A stretch of DNA of 64,000 nt from positions 3,534,001 to 3,598,000 of the forward strand of contig NZ_CP155449.1 of assembly GCF_040518285.1 (NCBI RefSeq), in the 5' to 3' direction. The translations under genes were made by a program, and so were the position numbers. Below are positions 8,428 through 16,118 of the stretch, in pieces. The stretch comes from Knoellia sp. S7-12 (GTDB lineage Bacteria > Actinomycetota > Actinomycetes > Actinomycetales > Dermatophilaceae). A model generated the notes under the pieces. It searched no databases. It was not told where the DNA came from and saw nothing but the letters and a program-made list of their open reading frames with translations. Numbering within the stretch: position 1 is the first letter of the stretch; every line of letters begins with the position of its first letter.

Positions 8428-9849
8428 GTGGCCAATAGCCCATCCCTAGTAGCCTCGTCACTCGAGGCAGACAAGACGCAAGCCCCCACCGTGGTGATCG
8501 GAGCAGGTCCGATCGGTCTTGCCGCTGCGGCTCATGCGCTTGAACGAGGCCTGGAACCGCTGGTGCTCGAGCGCGGTGACCGTGCCGCCGCGTCCGTCGT
8601 GTCGTGGGGTCACGTCCGCCTCTTCTCGCGCTGGTCCGAGCTCGTTGACCCCGCCGCGCGTCGACTCCTCATCCAACGAGGTTGGCGCGAGCCCGCAGGC
8701 AACGGCTACCCCACCGGCGCCGAGTGGGCCGCCCAGTACCTTCAACCCCTCGCCGACGCGCTCGGTGAGTGCGTGCAGTACGGCACCACCGTGACCGGTG
8801 TCGCCAGGCGGGGCCGTGATCGCGTCGTTGACTCCGGTCGTGACGGCCAGCCCTTCACCGTTCATGTCCGCAATGCCGACGGACACAGGGCCCGCCTCAC
8901 TGCAGGAGCCGTCATCGATGCCTCCGGAACGTGGACACACCCCAACACCCTCGGAAGCGACGGTTATCCCGCCGATGGCGAGCAGGACCCAGCCATCGGT
9001 GCCCGGATCTCCTACGGCGTCCCGAACGCCAATGACGCTGAAGACGTCACCAGGTTCGGCGGCAAGCGCACGGCCGTCATTGGTTCCGGCCATTCGGCAC
9101 TGACCGCTCTCGTCGCACTTGCCCAGATCGCTGCATCCATTCCGGGCACGCGAGCGGTCTGGGTGCTGCGCCGAGGATCGGTCGGCAACGCCTACGGAGG
9201 CGGTGCCTCCGACGAACTACCCGCCCGGGGCGCCCTTGGACTACGTGCTCGCGACGCAGTTGCGGCGGGGCAGATCGAGGTGGTCTCCGGATTCCGCACA
9301 GGGTCCATCGAGTTCACCGACAGCAGCACGATCAGCCTCGTGAGCGAGGACGATCGACGCGTCGAAGGGCTGGACGAGCTCATCGGGCTGACCGGGTTCC
9401 GACCGGACCACTCGATCATGTCCGAACTTCGCCTACGTCTCGACGACCGCCTTGAGGCGCCGGTTGACCTGGCGCCCCTCATCGACCCCAACGTCCACTC
9501 CTGCGGCACGGTCTACCCGCACGGAGTGGTCGAGCTCGGACATGCCGATCAAGGGGTGTTCATCGTCGGAATGAAGGCGTACGGCCGGGCGCCCACGTTC
9601 CTTGCCCTGACCGGCTACGAGCAGGTCCGATCGGTCGTCGCGGCCCTGGCCGGCGACCATGCCGCTGCCGCCCGCGTCGAGCTAACTCTTCCTGAGACCG
9701 GCGTTTGCGGCGGCGCAGGCCTGTTCGATGAGGCCGGTGCGGCTCAGTCCGATGAAGAGGGAGCAGATGGTTGCTGCACCCCGACCCCCCAGCTGGTCCA
9801 GATCGGCGCCCCCACAAGCATAGGAGAAACCACATCCGGCGGATGCTGA
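8428..9849 (+). CDS. FAD/NAD(P)-binding flavoprotein with Cys-rich tail (ArsO-like)
   Basis: About 473 residues. The N-terminal dinucleotide site is VVIGAGPIGLAAAAHALERG; a second one is AVIGSGHSALTALVAL, as in flavin-containing monooxygenases. Family context (next to ArsR and an MFS exporter) suggests the putative arsenic monooxygenase ArsO, whose reaction is not settled. The last ~55 residues are unusual: Cys in GVCGGAG, a CC pair in DGCCTPTP and a final SGGC, a possible thiol site for As(III). GTG 8428 has GGAGGA with 5-nt spacing; ATG 8422, two codons earlier, overlaps that site. The stop overlaps the MFS start. Confidence 0.8.
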   Translation: MANSPSLVASSLEADKTQAPTVVIGAGPIGLAAAAHALERGLEPLVLERGDRAAASVVSWGHVRLFSRWSELVDPAARRLLIQRGWREPAGNGYPTGAEWAAQYLQPLADALGECVQYGTTVTGVARRGRDRVVDSGRDGQPFTVHVRNADGHRARLTAGAVIDASGTWTHPNTLGSDGYPADGEQDPAIGARISYGVPNANDAEDVTRFGGKRTAVIGSGHSALTALVALAQIAASIPGTRAVWVLRRGSVGNAYGGGASDELPARGALGLRARDAVAAGQIEVVSGFRTGSIEFTDSSTISLVSEDDRRVEGLDELIGLTGFRPDHSIMSELRLRLDDRLEAPVDLAPLIDPNVHSCGTVYPHGVVELGHADQGVFIVGMKAYGRAPTFLALTGYEQVRSVVAALAGDHAAAARVELTLPETGVCGGAGLFDEAGAAQSDEEGADGCCTPTPQLVQIGAPTSIGETTSGGC

Positions 9850-11135
9850 ATGCTCGACCGGCTAAGTCGGACATTCAGTTGCAAAACCCGTCGACATCGA
9901 CCGACCAGGTCGAGGTCGACGGGTCGCCCGATGTCCCGAAGCCACCGTGGGCCCTACCCGCCCTTTGCGTCACGCAAGTCGTCGGATGGGGCGTGCTCTA
10001 CTACGCGTTCCCCGTCATGCTGCCGGCCCTCACTCGTGACACGGGCTGGTCTCCTGCCGCGGCGACAGCAGTTTTTTCGGCGGCCCTTGTGGTCTCAGCA
10101 GTCGCCGGCATCCCGGTCGGACACGTCATTGACCGCGTAGGCCCCCGCTGGATCATGACGCTGGGTTCGGTCGCAGGAGCGGGGGGGTTCGCCGTCATCT
10201 CGACGGCTGGCAATCTAGGTGTCTTTTTCGTCGGTTGGACCATCATCGGTCTGGCGATGTCGGCCACGTTCTATCAGCCTGCTTTCGCGGCGCTGACTCG
10301 CTGGTACGGACTCAACCGCGTCCGTGCCCTGACCACACTGACGCTCGCCGGTGGTCTAGCCAGCACCGTATTTGCGCCCCTCACCGCCACCCTGAGCGAC
10401 GCGTTCGGCTGGCGCCGCGCTGGCCTCATCCTCGCGCTCACGGTCCTTGTCATCGCAACGCCGTTGCACGCCTTCGCCCTCAAAGGCTCTTGGCCGCATG
10501 AGCAGTCGGCGGCTCCGAAGAACGCCGGCCACGCGGGTGACCAAGTGAGGTCTGCGCACGTCGTGCGCACTCGAGCGTTCCTGGCGCTCGCGGCTGCACT
10601 CACGCTCTCTGGCTTCGCGATGTACGCAGTGGTGTTCGGACTGATCCCCCTGCTCACCCACCGCGGTGCCACGACGACCCAGGCTGCATGGGCGCTCGGC
10701 CTCGGCGGGCTCGGCCAGACCCTCGGCCGCGTCCTCTATTCGTCGCTGGCGAGACGGACCAGCCCTCGCGCACGGACCGCGTCACTGATCTTCGCGGGCG
10801 CCGTCACCACCGCCGCGCTTGCCGCGCTCGCCAGCCCGATCTGGCTGTTGACAGCCACAGCCATGGTTGCTGGCTCCGTCCGCGGAAACCTCACGCTTCT
10901 GCAGGCCACTGCAGTTCCAGATCGATGGGGTACCACGTCCTACGGCCGCATCACCGCCGTGCTGGTTGCGCCCGTGACCATCGCTGGCGCTCTTGCTCCG
11001 TGGGTTGGAACTGTGCTCGCCCAGCCCCTTGGCGGCTACCCGAACCTGTTCTGGCTTCTGACAGGCATCTCATGCGTGGCCGTCGTGCTGGCCCTTGCAG
11101 GTCAGGAGCCGGTGACGAGCTTGAGAAAGAGGTAG
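9843..11135 (+). CDS. MFS transporter, probable metalloid/drug exporter
   Basis: About 430 residues with twelve predicted membrane segments. The MFS loop 2-3 motif is visible as GHVIDRVGPRWIMTLG. ATG 9843 overlaps the flavoprotein stop by 7 bp, so the two are translationally coupled. Substrate is unknown; the ArsR-flavoprotein context suggests export of the flavoprotein's product or a trivalent arsenical. The 3' end runs 34 bp into the opposing pitA gene, and no terminator separates them. Confidence 0.8.
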   Translation: MLNARPAKSDIQLQNPSTSTDQVEVDGSPDVPKPPWALPALCVTQVVGWGVLYYAFPVMLPALTRDTGWSPAAATAVFSAALVVSAVAGIPVGHVIDRVGPRWIMTLGSVAGAGGFAVISTAGNLGVFFVGWTIIGLAMSATFYQPAFAALTRWYGLNRVRALTTLTLAGGLASTVFAPLTATLSDAFGWRRAGLILALTVLVIATPLHAFALKGSWPHEQSAAPKNAGHAGDQVRSAHVVRTRAFLALAAALTLSGFAMYAVVFGLIPLLTHRGATTTQAAWALGLGGLGQTLGRVLYSSLARRTSPRARTASLIFAGAVTTAALAALASPIWLLTATAMVAGSVRGNLTLLQATAVPDRWGTTSYGRITAVLVAPVTIAGALAPWVGTVLAQPLGGYPNLFWLLTGISCVAVVLALAGQEPVTSLRKR

Positions 11136-12106
11136 CAAGCGGCCGCCACCAGTCCGGCGCCGGGAAAGGTGAAGACCCAGGCCCCGATGATGTTCTTGGC
11201 CACGCCCCAGCGGACCGCCTTGAGCGACTTCGTCGAGCCGACGCCCATGATCGCCGAGGTGATGGCGTGCGTCGTCGAGATCGGGGCGCCCGTGGCCGTG
11301 GCGACATAGAGCACCGCAGCAGCCGTTGTCTCCGCCGCGAAACCCTGCGGCGGGTCGAGGTGGATGATGCGGCGCCCGAGGGTGCGCATGATCCGCCACC
11401 CACCGGCATACGTTCCGGCAGAGATGACGACGGCGCTCATGACGAGGACCCACAGGGGGATGTGGTCCTCGCCCTCGGGGGCAAACCCGCCGACGGTGAG
11501 CGCGAGCACGACGACACCTGCGGTCTTGGCCGCGTCCTGCATGCCGTGTCCGAAGGCCATGGCAGCGGCGGACACGGTCTGCGCGGAGCGGAAGCCGCGG
11601 TTGACCTTGCCGGGGTGACCGCCCCGGAAGAGCCAAAGGATCGCCGTCATGACGAGGAATCCCAGGAGCAACCCCACGACGGGTGAGGCGATCATCGGGA
11701 GAATGACCTTCTCCAGCACAGCGTCCCAGTGGACGGTCGTCGAGCCGGCGATGGCCGCGCCGCCGAGCCCGCCGATCAGCGCATGGGAAGACGACGACGG
11801 CAGCCCGAACCACCAGGTCAAGAGGTTCCAGGCGATTGCGCCGACGAGGCCCGCTGCGCAGATCGTCAGTCCGACCGTGCCTGCCGGGGCGTCGACGATG
11901 TCGCTGCCGATCGTCTGTGCCACCTTGGTGCCGAAGAACGCACCGGCGAGGTTGGCGATGGCTGCCAGCCCCAACGCGATGCGCGGGGTGAGCGCACGGG
12001 TCGACACCGATGTCGCGATGGCGTTGGCGGCGTCGTGAAAGCCGTTGGTGTAGTTGAAGCCCATCGCCAACGCGACGACGAGGGCCACCGGGATCCAGCT
12101 GTCCAC
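11102..12106 (-). CDS. pitA: Low-affinity inorganic phosphate transporter, Pit family
   Basis: 334-residue membrane protein that imports metal-phosphate using the proton gradient. The duplicated Pit signature is seen as GFNYTNGFHDAANAIATSVSTRAL near the N-terminus and its partner TGAPISTTHAITSAIMGVG later. GTG start at 12106. It follows the DUF47 gene by 5 bp in one operon. Convergent with the MFS gene and overlapping it by 34 bp. Confidence 0.93.
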   Translation of the reverse strand: MDSWIPVALVVALAMGFNYTNGFHDAANAIATSVSTRALTPRIALGLAAIANLAGAFFGTKVAQTIGSDIVDAPAGTVGLTICAAGLVGAIAWNLLTWWFGLPSSSSHALIGGLGGAAIAGSTTVHWDAVLEKVILPMIASPVVGLLLGFLVMTAILWLFRGGHPGKVNRGFRSAQTVSAAAMAFGHGMQDAAKTAGVVVLALTVGGFAPEGEDHIPLWVLVMSAVVISAGTYAGGWRIMRTLGRRIIHLDPPQGFAAETTAAAVLYVATATGAPISTTHAITSAIMGVGSTKSLKAVRWGVAKNIIGAWVFTFPGAGLVAAACYLFLKLVTGS

Positions 12107-12111
12107 AGTGG

Positions 12112-12738
12112 TCAGGACTCCTTGACGGCGATGCCCTCGACCTTGTGGGCCACCGTCTCGAACGCGTCAGCAGCGGCCTCGAGCTCGTCGATGAGCTCCT
12201 TGTGCTTCATCACCGTGATGGCGTCGGCGCCTTCGGCGTTGAAGAGCTTGGCCAGCATGCGGCGGTAGGCCTTGTCAGCGGCGTTCTCGAGTCGGTTGAT
12301 CTCGATCCAGTAGGAGCTGAGGTCCTTCATCGAGCGCAGGCGCGGCATGGCGTCGACGGTGAGCTCGGCCATGCGCGAGAGGATCTCGACCTGCTTGGTG
12401 ACGCCCTTGGGGAGCTTGTCGATCCGATAGAGAGCGACGAGATCGGCGGCGGCCTCCATGTGGTCGACGCAGTCGTCGAGGGCGCTCGCCAGACCGTGGA
12501 TGTCCTCACGGTCGAACGGCGTGATGAACGACGAGTTGACCTTGCGGATGAGCTCGTGGGTGGCCTCGTCGGCCGAGGTTTCCACCTCGCTCATGCGAGC
12601 CGCGATGGTCTCGCGCTCTTCTTGAGTCTGCGCGCCGAGGATGGAGGTGAGCTCTGCCGCGCCCTCGACAAGGTGTTTGGCGGAAACGGAAAAGAGTTCA
12701 TAGAACCCGTCGTCCTTGGGGGTGAGGCTGAAGCCCAC
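12112..12738 (-). CDS. DUF47/PhoU-like partner of the Pit transporter
   Basis: 208 residues, all helical, of the PhoU-related DUF47 family that is nearly always encoded beside pit genes and is thought to modulate the transporter. Typical start region GFSLTPKDDGFYELFSVSA and the central FITPFDREDIHGLASALDDCVDHMEA are present. GTG at 12738; no strong ribosome site. First gene of the DUF47-pitA operon. Confidence 0.9.
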   Translation of the reverse strand: MGFSLTPKDDGFYELFSVSAKHLVEGAAELTSILGAQTQEERETIAARMSEVETSADEATHELIRKVNSSFITPFDREDIHGLASALDDCVDHMEAAADLVALYRIDKLPKGVTKQVEILSRMAELTVDAMPRLRSMKDLSSYWIEINRLENAADKAYRRMLAKLFNAEGADAITVMKHKELIDELEAAADAFETVAHKVEGIAVKES

Positions 12739-13016
12739 GAGAGTCGATTCCGTTCGGCTCGAGGTGCAAGTGTCGCTGACAAGGCTAAGGCCTTCGCGTC
12801 ATGCGCAGGTCATTGGCAGTTCACCGGGTGTTGGACCAGCGGTTTCGCAGAAGAGGTGTGGTGCCGGACCGGGAGCACCTCACGGCGCGAGGCCGCTCGT
12901 AGCGGCTGAAATTGGGACCCGGGGCTGCCGCGATCCGGCACCACCAGACAAGACTAACGCCGTGTCGGTCGCAATGTGTTCCCGTCCCTCTTCAGACGTC
13001 GGGTATGCCGCGTGGC
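12739..13016. other. Intergenic region upstream of the DUF47-pitA operon
   Basis: 278 bp between two minus-strand genes, presumably holding the pit promoter. One PHO-box-like unit, GTTCACCGGGT (12819-12829), is followed by a poor second copy (GTTGGACC), too weak to call. No gene or hairpin seen. Confidence 0.4.
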
Positions 13017-13658
13017 TCAGTCGAGCTCGCCGGCGCGCCAGAGGCTGGCGCTGGCGATGAGGTCGTCCCCCGTGCGCTGCATGGCGGCGGCACTCGTGGT
13101 GAGGGCGCCCGCTGTGGCCGGGTCAGTCGCGTCCCGGTCGTGCGCGAGTTCGGCGCGCCCTGCGGCGATGACCGACGCGAAGGCGGCGGCCCGTTCCAGG
13201 GCGACCGCGAGGTCACCCCCGAAGACTCCGGTGAGGATCTCGTCGGCGAGGGCCTTGACCTCGTCAGGACCGGGCGGTTCGGCCACCCCGGCCACAGCGT
13301 GGGCGACGTCCGTGAACCGCATGCCCGCGGCATACTCCCGGCTTGCCTCGACCGGCTGACGACGCACCCACTCACGCAAGGCGTAGAGACGCCAGAGGGT
13401 GCCGGGCAGGCTGCGCGCGGGGCGGGCAGCCCAGAGATCAGCGACGGTCGACAGGCCGAGCTCATCGACGAGGGCGACGAGTCGGGCCGTCACGGTGGGG
13501 TCGTCGACGGCGCGACCGGTGCCCACAAGGACGGCAGCAGTCTGGTGCGCGATCTCGGTGATCTCGGCCGGCCCGGGCTGTGTGCCGCCATGGGCCTCGA
13601 TGGCATCCGGGCCGAACTGGACGGGGCGTCGGGGGACGCTGCGGCCGCTGTCTGTCAT
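13017..13658 (-). CDS. Conserved hypothetical protein, mostly helical
   Basis: 213 residues, Ala-rich, no membrane segment or signal peptide and no motif I recognise. The middle (GTLWRLYALREWVRRQPVEASREYAAG) is well ordered and reads like a genuine actinobacterial protein. ATG at 13658 faces the hemerythrin gene with only 34 bp between the two start codons, so they share a compact divergent promoter region. Function unknown. Confidence 0.7.
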   Translation of the reverse strand: MTDSGRSVPRRPVQFGPDAIEAHGGTQPGPAEITEIAHQTAAVLVGTGRAVDDPTVTARLVALVDELGLSTVADLWAARPARSLPGTLWRLYALREWVRRQPVEASREYAAGMRFTDVAHAVAGVAEPPGPDEVKALADEILTGVFGGDLAVALERAAAFASVIAAGRAELAHDRDATDPATAGALTTSAAAMQRTGDDLIASASLWRAGELD

Positions 13659-13692
13659 CCCCCAAGTCTCGCACCGGGTCTACGGTGACGAT

Positions 13693-14127
13693 GTGTGCAG
13701 TTATTGCGGGTGCCAGTCCATCGGGATGATCGGGCGCTTCATGGCCGAGCACGAGGACATCGTCAACCTCGCCGGAGACCTACGACGCACGGCGGCGAGC
13801 GGTGATGCCGAGGCGGTGTCGGACGCCCTCGACAGCGCCGTGGCGCAGCTCCAGCCACACACCGGGGCCGAGGAGAAGGGGCTGTTCACGGTCCTGCGCC
13901 GCAACCCCGAGTTCACTGACCACATCGCGACCCTCTGCGCCGAGCACGACCGCCTCGACGAGCTGGCCGAGCAGATCCGTGGTGGCCACGTGGAGTTGAT
14001 CGACACGTTCGTCCACGAGCTGCGTGAACACATCAACAAGGAGGAGAACGGCCTCTTCCCCGCAGCCGCGATCGAGATGTCTGGCGATGACTGGGACGAG
14101 GCCGAGAAGCTGACCCCGGCCCCATAG
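13693..14127 (+). CDS. Hemerythrin HHE-domain protein with N-terminal CxxCxC
   Basis: 144 residues. Iron-ligand positions of the HHE fold are visible: MAEHEDIVNL, LQPHTGAEEKGLF, AEHDRLDEL and LREHINKEENGLFPAA. Such proteins bind di-iron and are linked to O2, NO or iron sensing. The start GTG 13693 is chosen because it gives the conserved opening MCSYCGCQSI; the three cysteines at positions 2, 5 and 7 may bind a metal. Further in-frame sequence upstream is read-through from the opposite gene. Followed by the hydratase gene after 10 bp. Confidence 0.85.
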   Translation: MCSYCGCQSIGMIGRFMAEHEDIVNLAGDLRRTAASGDAEAVSDALDSAVAQLQPHTGAEEKGLFTVLRRNPEFTDHIATLCAEHDRLDELAEQIRGGHVELIDTFVHELREHINKEENGLFPAAAIEMSGDDWDEAEKLTPAP

Positions 14128-14137
14128 GTTGGGTTCC

Positions 14138-15046
14138 ATGACGGACACTGCTGCGCCTGCTGACCCCGAGGCATACGACACCCTGCTGTGGGAGGTGTCG
14201 GACGACGGCATCCTCACGCTCACCCTCAACCGACCCGACGCCCTCAACGCGTTCACCGTGACGATGGCTCGCGAGCTCGAGCACGCGTTCCGCCGGGTCA
14301 ACGACGACGACTCCGTGGCCGCGGTGGTCGTGACCGGTTCGGGGCGGGCGTTCTGCGCGGGCATGGACCTTTCGGCTGAAGGCAACGTGTTCGGGCTGGA
14401 CGAGTCGCTGTCCCCGACGCTGGAGGACATGACGGATCGACTCGACGACCCCGCCATCGCCGAAGGGATCCGGGACACCGGTGGGCGGGTCGCGTTGGCG
14501 ATCTATGACTGCACCAAGCCCGTCATCGCCGCGATCAACGGACCCGCCGTCGGGATCGGCGCGACCATGACGCTGCCGATGGACGTGCGCCTGGCGTCGA
14601 CCTCGGCCCGGATCGGGTTCGTCTTCGGTCGGCTGGGAATCGTGCCCGAGGCCTGCTCGTCCTGGTTCCTGCCGCGGCTCGTGGGCATCTCTCGCGCGCT
14701 CGAGTGGACGTATGCCGCTGACATCCTCTCCCCTGCCGAGGCCCTGGATGGTGGCCTCGTTCGCACGGTGGTGGAGCCAGAAGCGTTGCTGGACACGGCA
14801 TACGAGCTGGCACGTCGTTTTGTCGCCGGTCGGTCACGGGTGGCGACGGCACTGACGCGACAGATGATGTGGCGCAACTCCGCTCAGCCGCACCCGCTCG
14901 AGGCCCACCGCGTCGACTCGCTTGCGATGTGGGTGACGAGCGTCGGCGACGGCAAGGAGGGCGTGGCCGCCTTCAAGGAGAAGCGGACCGCCGAGTTCAC
15001 GTCGTCGGCGTCCTCGGACCTGCCCGGCTGGGTGCCGTGGGGCTGA
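14138..15046 (+). CDS. Enoyl-CoA hydratase/isomerase family protein
   Basis: 302 residues of the crotonase fold. Oxyanion-hole elements are LNRPDALNAFTVTM and GSGRAFCAGMDLS, with AAINGPAVGIGATMTLPMDVR. The first active-site position reads FGRLGIVPEACSSWFLPRLVG, containing the glutamate of the hydratase type (PEA). ATG 14138 is preferred over a TTG at 14129. Probably fatty-acid or amino-acid beta-oxidation; substrate unknown. No other beta-oxidation gene is near. Confidence 0.88.
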   Translation: MTDTAAPADPEAYDTLLWEVSDDGILTLTLNRPDALNAFTVTMARELEHAFRRVNDDDSVAAVVVTGSGRAFCAGMDLSAEGNVFGLDESLSPTLEDMTDRLDDPAIAEGIRDTGGRVALAIYDCTKPVIAAINGPAVGIGATMTLPMDVRLASTSARIGFVFGRLGIVPEACSSWFLPRLVGISRALEWTYAADILSPAEALDGGLVRTVVEPEALLDTAYELARRFVAGRSRVATALTRQMMWRNSAQPHPLEAHRVDSLAMWVTSVGDGKEGVAAFKEKRTAEFTSSASSDLPGWVPWG

Positions 15047-15048
15047 GC

Positions 15049-15477
15049 GTGCCCGGGCTGAGTCGGTTCGTCGAGGCACAGGACGCCAGCGGAACGTATG
15101 CCGCGGCGCTCGCCGAGTTGCGCCGTGGGCGCAAGACGAGCCACTGGATGTGGTTCGTCTTCCCCCAGATCTCCGGACTGGGTCGGAGCGACATGGCTCA
15201 GAGGTATGCCGTGGGGTCGCTTGAGGAGGCTCGCGCGTATCTCGCCGATCCCGTTCTCGGACAGCGGTTGCGGGAGTGCTGCTCGGTGTTGTTGGAGCTG
15301 CATGGGTCGGAACCCGTGGCCGTGTTCGGTGGTGTCGACGCGGTGAAGCTGCAGTCATCGATGACGCTGTTCGGGCGGGCTGCCGAACTCGACCCGGACC
15401 GTGGGCTCTTCACCGGCATCCTCGACAAGTACTTCGACGGCCACGAGGACCCCGCCACCCTCGAGCTGCTGGGATGA
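15049..15477 (+). CDS. DUF1810 family protein
   Basis: 142 residues. The family signature is unmistakable: FVEAQD at the start, ELRRGRKTSHWMWFVFPQI, YAVGSLEEARAYLADPVLG and the end region DAVKLQSSMTLFGRA. Biochemical role of DUF1810 is not established. GTG 15049 lies 2 bp after the hydratase stop; an in-frame GTG at 15037 would overlap it. Probably cotranscribed with the hydratase. Confidence 0.88.
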   Translation: MPGLSRFVEAQDASGTYAAALAELRRGRKTSHWMWFVFPQISGLGRSDMAQRYAVGSLEEARAYLADPVLGQRLRECCSVLLELHGSEPVAVFGGVDAVKLQSSMTLFGRAAELDPDRGLFTGILDKYFDGHEDPATLELLG

Positions 15478-15504
15478 CCCGAGCGACCCGGTATCGTCTG
15501 CGGT

Positions 15505-15524
15505 CGTGGGGGTTCACGCCCACG
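15505..15524 (+). terminator. Short hairpin between DUF1810 gene and tRNA-Lys
   Basis: CGTGGG (15505-15510) pairs with CCCACG (15519-15524) around an 8-nt loop, 27 bp after the stop and 2 bp before the tRNA. Weak; may also be incidental. Confidence 0.3.
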
Positions 15525-15525
15525 C

Positions 15526-15598
15526 GGGCCTCTAGCTCAATGGTTAGAGCTGCGGACTTTTAATCCGTAGGTTGTGGGTTCGAGTCCCACGGGGCCCA
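15526..15598 (+). tRNA. tRNA-Lys (anticodon TTT)
   Basis: Full cloverleaf: acceptor GGGCCTC/GGGGCCC (one T-G pair), D-stem GCTC/GAGC, anticodon stem GCGGA/TCCGT with loop CTTTTAA, T-arm GTGGG-TTCGAGT-CCCAC, discriminator A. The CCA end is not encoded in full. Confidence 0.97.
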
Positions 15599-15640
15599 CC
15601 GACCCACCGCCGGGCTGAACTGGCTCCAGTGACCCGTGCG

Positions 15641-15655
15641 CGCCCGCTGCGGGCG
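15641..15655 (+). terminator. Possible terminator after tRNA-Lys
   Basis: CGCCCGC and GCGGGCG (15641-15655) form a compact GC hairpin 43 nt after the tRNA, without a T-run. It stands 16 bp before the next start codon. Confidence 0.4.
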
Positions 15656-15670
15656 TCCTAGCATCGAGAC

Positions 15671-16111
15671 ATGCCTGTCGACGATGCGCACACCCGCCCC
15701 GACGGAACCAGTGATGCGACGGTCGAGGCCGTCGGGCGACTCTCAGAGGCCCTGGAGATGCTTGAGGACGCCCGGGGGGACCTCTACAGATTCCACCGCA
15801 AGATCGGCAGGACCGACCTGACCTTGAGTGACGCATGCGCCAAGCTCCGCACCGCCGGGCACACCGCCCTGGCCGACCAGATCGAGACCGAACTCGTGGG
15901 ACGCAATGTCCTGCAGGGCCGATGGACGTTCCAGATCGTGGAGGAGTTCGAGGACGGATACGTCGCCGCCTTCCGCGAGCACGAGCAACGCGTCCGTGAC
16001 GAGCTCATGGATGGGCGGCGCCACGTCTTCGAGGCAGAGATGAAACAGGATCGGCGCACACATGGTCGCCCCGACCACGCAGCGACCCCCAACTCAGCGG
16101 ACGGCACGTGA
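15671..16111 (+). CDS. Conserved hypothetical actinobacterial protein
   Basis: 146 residues, charged and helical, no membrane segment. The block GRTDLTLSDACAKLRTAGHTALADQ and LVGRNVLQGRWTFQIVEEFEDGY are recognisable from many actinobacterial hypothetical proteins, but I know no function. ATG 15671. It converges with the large surface-protein gene, 7 bp apart, with no terminator between. Confidence 0.75.
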   Translation: MPVDDAHTRPDGTSDATVEAVGRLSEALEMLEDARGDLYRFHRKIGRTDLTLSDACAKLRTAGHTALADQIETELVGRNVLQGRWTFQIVEEFEDGYVAAFREHEQRVRDELMDGRRHVFEAEMKQDRRTHGRPDHAATPNSADGT

Positions 16112-16118
16112 CCCGCAC

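Noticed and set aside
12819..12836. Second PHO box before the DUF47-pitA operon
   Set aside because: Only one unit (GTTCACCGGGT) is good; the adjacent unit does not match, so I do not call it.
15641..15655. Short repeats and hairpins considered as CRISPR or mobile-element ends
   Set aside because: Single copies, no spacer regularity, no transposase or integrase in the window, no target-site duplications seen around the tRNAs.
15537..15836. Minus-strand reading frame ending VGLEPTTYGLKVRSSNH
   Set aside because: It is the well-known false protein read antisense through tRNA-Lys; the tRNA is certain.
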